DNA from: Acanthaster planci
Lineage: Eukaryota; Echinodermata; Asteroidea; Valvatida; Acanthasteridae
Direction: 5' to 3'
DNA: 64,000 bases
Assembly (NCBI RefSeq): GCF_001949145.1
Contig: NW_019091361.1
Span: forward strand, 3,896-67,895
This document shows positions 1-10,800 of this stretch, piece after piece; position 1 is the stretch's first letter; the number at the start of each line of letters is the position of its first letter. The notes under the pieces were generated by a model, which made no database searches, was not told the DNA's origin, and saw only the letters and a list, made by a program, of their open reading frames with translations. Made by a program: the position numbers and the translations under genes.

Positions 1-2076
1 TACTTGGACCACACCACTCCTTTCTTCAATAGACTAAATATTTTAAATCTTTAGTTATCTTTATCGAATTATCTCTGCCTGGGCCTATTAAATGTTATGT
101 TTATATAATATTCACAACATGCTTTTGCAAGTGTTTGATTATTTATTTTCATTTGCGCCCTCATTTTACTTACATGGGACAGTAGTTCATTAAGATGCGA
201 CTTACATGGGAAAAAAAAGAACATCATTTGCAAAAAATTCTATTTTAATGTGGTGATAAATAATTAACATGTGTACTTAGAATATAAAAGAATCGGGACG
301 AATGTGTTCTGCATCTGGCAAGTTGAAACTGCATATTCAAATTGGGAACACGGAGTCAGACGTGGGTCCTCCTCCTCCAAGACCATAAATCACGCCTCTC
401 TATAGATGTGGAGGGAATAATTATCGACGATAGGCCCACGTACTGACGCAACGCAAATGTCAGCTACCACCTTCTTTAATTAAAGGATCCAGGAAATGAC
501 CTTTTCTTAGAATCACTTTCTGTGTATCTCTGTACTCTTCTTCCATGCATGAAGACAGTTTGACATCTTTTTTGAGTTAGGTGAACTGAGCAGTGCACCA
601 AGCATTTCTGGACTGTAGTACATTATCTGGTTTTCTTACCCGTTTACATCCTCTGACGTTTGTCTCAACCCAAAATGTGCACAATTGCATCAAACGCATA
701 TATTTTTGAAGACAATATTATCAATGTATACAATCCTTTTTTTCCTTTGAAAGTTACCAAGCAAGCCCCTGATCAGGGTTTTACCTTCCTGAAACGTAGC
801 CGGTGGCCTCTAGTTCAGCCGCAGGAACGCCGTTGCTATATCTTCGGTAGTCAGTGGCGTATCCAGTGGGGGCGGCGGGGGTCGTTTTTACAAGAATACT
901 TAGGTGGGCAGGAAGGAAAGTAAGCGGTTAATTTATTCATCAAATATTAGCGATAAAACAATGCGAAACAACACCAGCAATCATGTGCCAATTCTGACAT
1001 TCACTTCGACAATTTCATCATTCCACTCGTTATTTTCACTGTTTTATCTGACAATTTCATCATTCAGTGAGTTGGCAATGTCAACAGTTTCCATACGGAG
1101 ATTTCAATATTCTTTACATTACATTACCGTCGCTATGGGGACAACAGTGTATAAGCATGTGAATGGAGATACATACATCACTCCATAGATTACCGTCAAT
1201 ATGGGGACTCCATATAATAACCGTCACTATGGTGTTGTCACTGTGAGGCTGATTTTGGTTCCCTTCATTTAATTGCTCTATTGCCAAATATAGGTCCTGT
1301 CTTTCCTAAGTGGTGGTAAATTACCACCCAACGAACTGTTCCAAGTCTTAGCCCGCCGTTCGTTAGCTGATATCCCCTTGTGTCAGTGTAGCCGCTTATC
1401 CTTGTGCAAGTTTAATAAATATATTTGTGGGGTTAGGCCAGGTAAATTCCACCTTCGTTCAGGCGGTCTACTGGGTCCGCCACAAGAGGTGTCCCAAGCT
1501 GTCCCGCCACAATACTAATGAGTTTTAATTAATGAACACTAGGGCAACTTTTCAGGATATTTGTAAACCCGTTGTAGCCTCAGAAACCATTGCGACATAA
1601 GCTTTAATTTGGTCACATCACGAACGCATCATATGGTCTGTTACCTTGAACAAGTGTCACATGACGCTCAAGGAAGTGTTGATTAGGTGTTGTAATGACT
1701 GATAAGTATTTTCACTTTAATAAAACGTGCGTATGCGTTTGATCATTATTTCTTATAGTGCCACTTCTTTTGTTACAATGAATGATCACGTTTTCCTCAT
1801 TTCAGCAACGAAACGGAAATGAAATTTACTTCCTTCGATTAAAGTGTCATTTGATTTACTGACACTTCTTAATGGATGAAGATGCGGCGTCTTGGGTAAG
1901 CATGTTTGGATAGGGTTGCTCAGTTCGTGGGCAATTCCATCCCAACTTGACATTTTCACCGGAATATCCAGTGCATTTGTGTAGATAACGCGATCGTATG
2001 ACATTGCTTTGAGGTGGAGAGGGCACACCCGCAAAACAGAGGAGTTTGTTGTAACGTGGACTACGTTTTGAGCAAG
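1..2076. other. intergenic, upstream of GPCR gene
   Basis: I see no supportable gene here; the short open frames have no recognisable domain. Two small sequence repetitions are visible: a 16-base word beginning GACAATTTCATC occurs at about 1008 and again at about 1050, and a word like TACCGTC..TATGG occurs three times between about 1120 and 1235. A stretch from about 850 (CAGTGGCGTATCCAG followed by G-rich sequence) resembles the ends of a repeat family found elsewhere in the window. The promoter of the downstream receptor must lie here or further left, but I cannot point to a TATA box or initiator. Confidence 0.5.
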
Positions 2077-2979
2077 ATGGAGATTCTGAACATTCTATCA
2101 ATTTCCATTGGAGTGATAGGCCTTGCTGGCAATTTCGTCGTCTGCTTGGTGATTTGGCGCATGAAAGACTTGCATACATTGACCAACGCCTTCATCTTCA
2201 ACCAAGCAGTTGCTGACTTGTTATGTTCATTGGCGCTGTTTCTGTGCACAACCCTCCCGATCCCCGATCCGTTACCTTCTGGAGTATCTGGCTTGCTACT
2301 GTGTTATATGTTGAAGTCTGAAACTACCTTGTGGCTCTTTATGAACACATCATCAATCAGTCTGGCAGCTTTAACCCTCGAAAGATACCTGGCCATTGTG
2401 TTTCCCTTCTGGTACCGGAAGATCACATCGTCAAGGCGGCCTCCTGCGATCGCCATAGTGTTGACGTGGATTGTAGGCTTCAGTCTCGGATGCGTTACCA
2501 GTATCTTCCTCGTCGATTATTCAGGGAGCGAGAATCGATGCCGATACACCACGCTTTCCCCAACATCAGATCCTGCACACGGAGTCATATTCGCCTTGTA
2601 TCTCGTCTACTTCATGACCACCGCTGCCACTATGCTACTGGCTTACATTCACATTATTGTCGTTTTGAAACGGAGTGCACGGCTAAGGATCCGGCCGACT
2701 ACCATAAGGCGATCAGGAATTAGGCAAAAAAGATCGCAAGAGCACCCGCTACTCCGTGCGAGACGTAATGTCATCTGGACCTTAATCTTAGTCTTTGCGG
2801 TCTATATCATATGCTGGCTACCCAATGAGATCATGTCTGCATTGGGAACCACGGGACTTCCTCTTCGGGTATCAGTCCTACTCGTGGCCAGCAACTCCTG
2901 TGTGAATCCCGTTATCTACGCCATTAAGTACAGATCTTTCAGAAACGGACTCAGACAACTGTTTTGTAAATGTTCTTGA
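2077..2979 (+). CDS. rhodopsin-class (class A) G-protein-coupled receptor
   Basis: A single exon encodes 300 residues with seven hydrophobic segments. Visible class A hallmarks are GLAGNFVV in TM1, the ADLL aspartate in TM2, LERYLAIV (an E-R-Y version of DRY) at the end of TM3, CWLP in TM6 and NSCVNPVIYA (NPxxY) in TM7. A Cys just before TM3 and a Cys in loop 2 (NRCRY) can form the usual disulfide. Loop 3 and the short tail are rich in Arg/Lys, as expected on the cytoplasmic side. I chose the ATG at 2077. The frame is open further upstream only to a TGA at 1999-2001 and offers no earlier ATG. The extracellular N-terminus is therefore only about five residues before TM1, which is very short, so an upstream coding exon is possible. 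The ligand cannot be assigned; overall look is peptide- or amine-receptor-like. Confidence 0.88.
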   Translation: MEILNILSISIGVIGLAGNFVVCLVIWRMKDLHTLTNAFIFNQAVADLLCSLALFLCTTLPIPDPLPSGVSGLLLCYMLKSETTLWLFMNTSSISLAALTLERYLAIVFPFWYRKITSSRRPPAIAIVLTWIVGFSLGCVTSIFLVDYSGSENRCRYTTLSPTSDPAHGVIFALYLVYFMTTAATMLLAYIHIIVVLKRSARLRIRPTTIRRSGIRQKRSQEHPLLRARRNVIWTLILVFAVYIICWLPNEIMSALGTTGLPLRVSVLLVASNSCVNPVIYAIKYRSFRNGLRQLFCKCS

Positions 2980-3157
2980 GATTCATTGAGAAGTTTGTAT
3001 CTCTTATTCTGTGCAACTGTTTGAGAAACCATGCCGCATATTTCTACCCGGAAATTTTTCCTCTCGAATAAGTGTTGGGCGATCTTATTTTTTTTGCAAT
3101 TGTTGCCATCTTTGGTGTTTTGTGCCATCTTTTGCATGTTTCTGCATGCATAAAATT

Positions 3158-3163
3158 AATAAA
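3158..3163 (+). promoter_or_regulatory. poly(A) signal AATAAA of the GPCR gene
   Basis: A canonical AATAAA lies about 180 bases beyond the receptor stop codon, on the same strand. It is the first such hexamer downstream of the gene. Confidence 0.55.
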
Positions 3164-4388
3164 TGCAACCTCTTTTGAGTAGGCCTAACTATAGGAACGT
3201 CGCCGGCATCGTTACCAAGGTTGTCCTGAAACGTCAGCAACTTCTGCATGACAATTTGAGTGCTTGGTCGCCATCGATCTTTAAAACTATGTGAGTGCAT
3301 TTGAAAAGGCCCTTCTGCGAGGAGTGTCTGCATTTTGGTGTATGCTTCGAAAAAGCCTCATTTAATGCAATGACTTTATTCCAAAAAAAAAAGATACTGT
3401 GTAAAAGCATGTACAAATAGTTACACCCTCATTTCCGCTGGGCAAGAAGAAGCCGATTGTTAATACAATGTAAATCTAGGATGCTATCGATAGCCAATCA
3501 GAACAGTAGTTTGAATCTTGGCTTAACAACAGTGCAATTTAATTCACTCTTATTAAACTGCGTCTACTCATTTTAAAATTTTAAGCTACTTACCATAAAA
3601 TAATTACAGACATCAATTACTAGGAATAGGCATCGCGAATTCAGGAATTTCTGAGTGCAATGTTCTGACTGGGTTTTAATGAACAACATATTTTTTGGCT
3701 ATTCAAGGGCAAAGCAAATTTTGTTTGGATCGCGGCCTTGAGTTTTAAAATGTCGCAATTAACCGAAGAGTATTGAAGTAAAGGAGTATTTAATCATCAA
3801 AATCTCAAGAGATATTGAAAATAGTAGACAGATTGACGTAAAAAAATGAACTGTAACAGATTAATTTACGACTCACATGGCATCATACAAGGCTTATTAT
3901 TGCACACTTACGGAACTCATGTTGAAGTTACCAAAAAAACCCCGAATTTTTCGCGTTTGTTTATATAGCTTTTATCTAGTTTTTCCCTTTAATTTTGGTC
4001 GATCCTTCCAACCACTTGCTTAAAATCCAGGCCAGTTATTTACTTTCCACTTGTTACATCTAATTCTTTCAGATTACCTTGTCAGAATTGGTTCTACTAG
4101 TTCAGTATTATTTGAATCCATTTCGGAGACTGATGGAGCAAATCGGAATTAATTTAATTTCAAAGAACTATACGCCAAAAAGACAGTATAAAATAACAAT
4201 TCCTTGGCCTGAATTTAACAAAACATTTATATCCACTAGTGTTATATTTTCCACTTTGAAGACATTTTGGTGTTGCAATGAAGAATACATTCGTCAGGTA
4301 TGTAACAACAGGCATTTCCCCAATCAATTTGTATGAAAAGTAGGTTTGGTCTTGTATAGCAATGCAAAGGTTTCAGCAGCACTCCATA

Positions 4389-4540
4389 CATTCTAAAAAT
4401 GTCCGGGTCAGATTGACCCACAATTGGGTCCCATTCGGTATGACCCTTTTCTGGGTCAAAACATGGCCCCCTTTCGGGTCATATTTGACCCTCTCTGGGT
4501 CATAATTCTGGGACAATCTGACCCGGACGTTTTTAGAGTG
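4389..4540. mobile_element. MITE-like element with terminal inverted repeats and TA target duplication
   Basis: The left end CATTCTAAAAATGTCCGGGT and the right end, read on the other strand (CACTCTAAAAACGTCCGGGT), match over about 30 bases with few differences. TA dinucleotides flank both ends (4387-4388 and 4541-4542), the target duplication expected of Tc1/mariner-type insertions. The interior repeats GGGTCA and TGACCC words several times in both orientations, so the whole element can fold. It has no coding capacity and is probably non-autonomous. Confidence 0.75.
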
Positions 4541-4878
4541 TATTAGTATAATTTAATTGGTGCACTTGATGTCTCCCATTTAAATCTACTTTCATTTAGC
4601 GGATAACGCCATTTTTTTGTGCTTGGAGATGTAACGTCTGGTATACTGAAATATCGCACTTCGACATCAGCTTGTGCAGATAATCCGTAAAGATTAATTT
4701 GAAGGCATCAGGTGAAGACTAGATTTTCAAAGGAAAGCCCCCACATAGTTTCATAAAGTTTAGATATCTACAATGATTCTTTACGTCTTACTCTTAACGA
4801 GGCCCGGTGATATTTCGGCGTTCCGGCCTCATAGTCCCGTGCCCTGTTAAACTCTGATTGTGTATGGGATTCTGTGTT

Positions 4879-7800
4879 TCACGTCAGTTGGTAGTACAGC
4901 ATGTTTCCCGGGCTGTGAACTGGCTGGTGCCCAGTTCCTCTCTTCAGATAGATAACTGTACGCTCTGAAATATGAAAAACCCAAAGCTTAAGTGTTAAAG
5001 AGCGCTGTATCTGTTGTTGTATTGTCTCCTAATTCTTCAGACGATGAAATACTGGTGCAGGTACTCTTTGGTGTGTAAATTTAAGTAGCTTATATCATCA
5101 CAGTGTGTGATCCTTCTGATATACATACAAAACGTAAAGAACTCTTTAACTTTGTGATTTTTTGAACTAGTAAGAAATGTTGTATTGCAAGAATATCAGA
5201 AGCCCTAAATACAGAAAGACCAGCGGATAACAAAATAATTTGTAAATTAACAGGCCTAAACTTAACGCCGCGTTTAGATTTTCGCAGTATGCAGTCAAGT
5301 GTATACATGTGTATTCAAATTATTCACATTATTACCTGTCCATGTTTTCTCTGACGTCATTACAAATGCTGTGCATTGATCTTCTTGGTCGCACAAGTGT
5401 TTTGCTTCGTTTTCGTCGAAAGCTGTTAGGACGCAGCTGGGTCCACCCATCTGTAATGAGGCAGTGCACCAGAAATCGCCCTGGTGGGGCAAGTCGGTAT
5501 CAACGAGAACGTCGTACTCATTCCCTGTACCTGGTAGAACGGTTAAGATCAGACATGGCTCAGTCTATGTCAAAGAAAAGATGAGGAACTAGGGTGGGGG
5601 AGTGTTAGTGTTGGCACTGATGGGACCGCATTGCTTGCGTTTCAAGGTCGTTCGTAAACTAGCGAAAAGCAGTTCCCAGCAAAGCGCCATCTTCTGGTCT
5701 CGCTCGAGGCCCGTACGGGTGACAGTTATTATGTTTAAGATCTCATGCTGTATTGCTCTTTGTGTAAGGATAGAGTGTACAAGATATTGCAAGAGTCACG
5801 TGTCTGCGGTGTTGTAGACAGAAAAACCTGACGTGCAAAGAAATAAACTAGCTCTTAGTATGTGAGAAGTGCTGTTCTGCAGATAGTCAATCACACTTTA
5901 GCGTACAAGTCTGAAACTTGGTCCTTTTTACCAGTAATCATCAGTAATTAAAAAAAAGATATAACTCAAGAAAAGAAATTGTCTGGGTCCAAAAAGGGGT
6001 TCATTTACGGTACACTTTCCGTACAAACAAAACGGGGTTCGGTTACACTTTTGTGTAGAAACAAATTACTTCACTTTTCTTGTCGCATCAAATGTCTTTG
6101 AAACAAAAGTAATGCTCATTCCTGCCATTTTCGGATAAGAAGGGGTCTTTTTACCCATGTCCTCCATTATACACTTATGCGTATATGGAAACTTCGTAAG
6201 CTGGTAGGTATTAACATAAGTACTGGAAACAAAAACAATACTCAGGAAAAGCTCACTCTTGGAATTATGTATAAGGAGGGGTCTTTTTTACCCTTTCAAG
6301 TGACAAAAAGGAGTCATATGTCACAATGAGGAACAAACATTTGAGAATGACATATCAGATCTAGAGGTATATGTACTTGCATCCTTCGCTCCTGTATTCA
6401 GTACAAATAAACTGGAACTCCGAATATTATACTGCACGGCTCCAGCCTTGAAGCGAAAATGAATGTTTAAAGTTTGGATGGCCAATGTCCACTGACAGGT
6501 TGACCGCATCCAGCTAATCAATACCACTGTCCTCAATATCATCTTCAGCAGTGTAATATTTCTCATCGTCCTCACTGTCGCCTTTGAGGGACTATTAGGC
6601 ACTGCAGAATCGGGCAACTGTGGCCCATCACACCATACAATACTGTATAGAGGGATCCCAATACGACGCTTTTAGCGTCGATCTGCGCATTTCCGCGTTT
6701 GAAAACGAGGCTGTATGTGTTAGCTTCAATTCTTAATACGATTAGACGACGAAAGTAAGGAGTCAAGACACAAAACACATAAAGGTTTGTTAAATTAAGA
6801 CTGTCCAGGCTTCAACTTTTTGTGGAAGAGTCTTTTAGGATGACTCAACACGTAAAATCAAAAGAAAAAATAACGGCAATTTACCGCGAACTAACTTATC
6901 TGCGATGGTCGTGCATCTTTGGCAGTGGGCGTGGTTTAAACTGAAGTGGTGTCACACTTACGAACCAGATACTGCATATACTGTGTCGACTCTGCGGGCG
7001 CACGAGAGGAAGTTCAACACAGAGAGCCTCGGTTTCGATGCAGATATGCGCAGATGGAGCTAATGTAAAATCCCTCTATATGACTGACTCCATCATATCA
7101 GGCCAAGACTCAAGCCAAAGAACTGAAGGAAGTTTCCTCAACCTCCTTTAGTTGCCTACAAGGTAACCAACATCAAGAAGAATACTGTCAGAGCCAAACT
7201 CAGCCATGTAGAACACAACCAATCCTCCGCACTTGAGGAATCTGACAACATCCTGGATATTCTAGTCTCACTATTGGATGAACAAGTCCGATCCGACTAA
7301 TTGTGTTAGTAATATCACCCAGATAGACGGTTACCCCGTACTTTCAGTCAAGTGAGTGCCACTCAACTTGTTAAACCTCACCTGATTTAATTTCTGAATA
7401 ATTTCTGACGAATACCCCAAGGAACGAAAATGCATTCCCGCTATTTCTCAGGTGAACCCCAACCCATAGTTTGGGTAAATATGGTTCTGATCAAAACTAA
7501 TTTAATTTCGTTCCTATTATTTCTACCCTCCCGAAACTCCACTGCAGTCTCCATGTAGAAATAAATCACGCAATGACACACCGTCAAATGAACATGTGCT
7601 CTTTCAAAAGCACCCAACGTTTGTTCGTTGAGAGAGTTTGTTCGATCTATGAGAGAGCGCGTCTCTGAATTGGATAAAGTACCATCACTTCTCATCCCCA
7701 ACCATCAATAAGTAGCTTATAAAGAAACGGATTCTGTTAATCTCCTTCAATGTTAGCTTCTTTCCTGACAAATGATTCCGACAATCTCCCTCCAGGGAGG

Positions 7801-10800
7801 GGTTTTCTCAAATTTCAGTGGGTACAAAATACATGTAGACCTGGTAAAAATGAAATTCTGCCCCTGACCCTGTCTCGTCTGCAAGATGTTTCAAAGTTAT
7901 CAGCCAATATTAGGAATGAGAGTCTGTCTGAATATGACATTTACCCCTATGATAGGACCATTAAAGTCAAATAATTATGCAACGCCATTTCCTCTCTTGA
8001 GTTATAATTTTTAATCACTGGTGATTACTGGTAATATAGGGCCAAGTTTCAGACTTGTACGCAACAGTGTAATTGAAGGTGAATGAATTTGGGGGGGGGG
8101 GTTCGGGGGTCCCCTATTCCTCAATTAGTGCTGGGAATGGTGCATTCAAGAAATGGGTTTTCTTCGCTACCTTACTAATACTTGAAGATAGCCATCATCA
8201 AACCTTTTGTACGCAATAGTGTAATTGAAACCGAGCTCGCTCCCGAACTATAGGGCATAAAATATTGACAGTTAAAAATTGCCATTAGAACCAAACCTGT
8301 ATAAAAGCTCTGGTTTTCATCCTCTGCGTAGTTGAGGTATGTCCCACTGCGGTATAGTTGCAGGATCCGTTCCAACTGCTGATAAGTTTCCTGGGAACCA
8401 ACCAGTGCCTCGCCTGGTTAGTAAAAATAACAATAACATACAGTTAATTGTTTCTCTACTGGGAATTTAGATAAAGGAGACGTTGTAAATGTAACGTCCA
8501 TTGTAACATTGCTATTGGTAGATACCACCATTACAGTCATGATTTGTATTCCTCACTTCTGGCCGGGCTGGGTACGCCCCTCATGGCTTATTTCTAAAAT
8601 TATTTCTTTTGTAAAGCCACGTTGAGTGAACAAATGATATGTACTAGTCCACTATAAATTGGGTAGAACCTTCCATGCTCTGTTAGCCATACCACCTTTG
8701 GCCAGCAGCCCGCTGACATGGTCTAGCTGCTGCAGTCAAGCTAGCTATACGTGGGCATTCTACTTGGGTGTGGCGATTCATCACAACATCCTGGGCGCTT
8801 CGATCGAGCAAGCTATTGAGAGTTCATTCAATAACATGAACTGTCAGCGCGGGTGCAACAACTTATCCACGAAAGTGCAGATCCTCCTTGCCTTCAAGCC
8901 TTGGTACCCGCAAAATCAGTCACCAGCGCCCCATTAGCAGACCAACTGGACTCCGTGACTAACAGCGAAACCTACTATCTTGTTTAATTCTCATGTTCAC
9001 CGGGTCTCCATATTTTCCTTAGAATCGGCCGATTTCTGAATTTATTATTGTATAAATGTAACTTTTATTGTATTTAATTTTAGTCCTGAATTTGATTTTG
9101 GTGTTTAATTTAATCCTAGCGAATTAACTCCGAATTGCAATTTCGGTTTCCCCCGTCTTGTTAGTTGTTCGTTACCATTTTTGGCTTACTACGTTTATTC
9201 TTTCCATAATTTTGCTTTACTGCCGTATGTGACGTACTGGGCTTATTGTTTGGTAACACCAGTCCAATAAGCCTTTTGCGAATTAAATTTAAATAAAATC
9301 TGGTACACTGAGTTCTTTAAAAAATTCACGTGAACATAACAATTTGAATTCTTCACACTAAACACACTGTTGCTATACCTCGTGATTGGGCGCATGCTTT
9401 TGCTCAGTTACATAAGAGAGATGCCTTGCAACAATACACGGTTCTCAATGGATAAGAAGGGCAAAAAGGAACCAGCCCATTCCAGAGAAGGTAGTCGCTA
9501 TGCAAAAGCTTGCCCCGAATCACGATGTAACATATGCAGCAAGGTATGAGACGGAGAGAACCCCCCCCTGCTTTGTGTTGGTCATTGTCTCGCAGGAATC
9601 TGGGGAATTCCTTTCAGACATCTTGGGAGGGGATGTGTTAAGTAACAATAGTCTCGAATGTGTATAGTGATTGGACATGTTGGGGGGGTACCCCTCGGTC
9701 TCATTTCTTGCTGAGTATACGATGTAAAGCAACAGTGTTTTTAGTCTGGGGAATTCAAATTGCTTTATGTGCAATCAGATAAGTCATTGTACCAGATCTT
9801 ATTCAAATCTTAACTCGCAAAAAGCTTACTAAGGACTTTTGGAATTCTTTACACTCAGGTTCATACCTGTTTTGTTAACAAGATCAGTGACCATCACTCG
9901 CAGGCTGGATGGAGTTTCGAACGGTAACAATGTAAAGAAAATTTTATAAGCGCTGTACACATTCCTCCTATCGCTATAATATAGACACTTCCCGTCTACG
10001 CACGGTAGATAGACCGTTGAAGAGCTACCGAGGAGGGCGCAATCCACAGGTGTACGGCATGTAACTGGTTTGTCGTCTACGTCATCCAGGTCTACCAGTT
10101 TAATCTGAAATGGATTATTCAGTTAAAAAATGATGAGCTCGAAGCGGGGACAGTCATTTGCTAAAAATCAATTGAAAAATTCTACTCAGGATTCAGGGAA
10201 CATTTGCCACTTTTTTAAAAGCAGGATTTTCGGACTGAGTATCATCGGATGCATGATAATGTGCCACGTGGCAGCTAGAAACACAGTTTTCTAAAGTACA
10301 ATCCTATAAAACCAAAACGCACGTCCCAAATGGAGCTGCTGTAACTACTAAAGTAGAAACCCGGCGATGCAAACAACATACCTTTGTACGCATAGTTACA
10401 CATAATTGTACTTGTTTTGGTATCCTTTTTGAAAGTGTTGCTCCTAAACTTCAGGAATTCTCAACTTCCACAAAACCTTAACTTTTCATGCATTGCCTTA
10501 GAAACCTGAAGTTGAAAATTCGGGTCTTCCGCAGCATCTTCGGAAATTTCAGTATTAGCTACCATGGCAACTAAAATAAATCCCTTTTTTGATATGAAGC
10601 ATCTTCAAAAAGTGTTTCTTCCAACTTATTTTTTTCATTTCGGCTTTCATACCTCGCCGTCCACTGTAACGAACTGAGAAGGTTTGAAGTCGTGGATGCC
10701 GAGGGAGCCAACAGAAGAATTACTCAGATAATACATCAAACGACTCACTCCAAGAGATATCTGAACAAAAAGAAAACACAACGTCATCAAGTCACTTATG

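Larger units (their letters stand above)
2980..4878. other. convergent intergenic region between GPCR and kinase genes
   Basis: This holds the 3'UTR of the receptor (to roughly 3.18 kb) and, coming from the other side, the 3'UTR of the minus-strand kinase gene, whose stop codon is at 4879-4881. The minus-strand transcript has no AATAAA close to its stop; the first I notice is the complement of TTTATT near 3373, so its true 3' end is undefined. A 152-bp inverted-repeat element sits at 4389-4540. No other coding sequence is evident. Confidence 0.45.

Noticed and set aside
660-1188. Two overlapping plus-strand open frames
   Set aside because: They have non-ATG or weak starts, cross repeat-like sequence near 850, and show no family resemblance.
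1786-2249. Minus-strand frames overlapping the start of the GPCR
   Set aside because: They are antisense shadows of the receptor coding sequence, with no conserved features.
6664-6680. Perfect 7-bp hairpin CGACGCT-TTT-AGCGTCG as a terminator or structured RNA
   Set aside because: It is isolated inside an intronic inverted-repeat element with no associated gene, and one such short hairpin is expected by chance in 64 kb.
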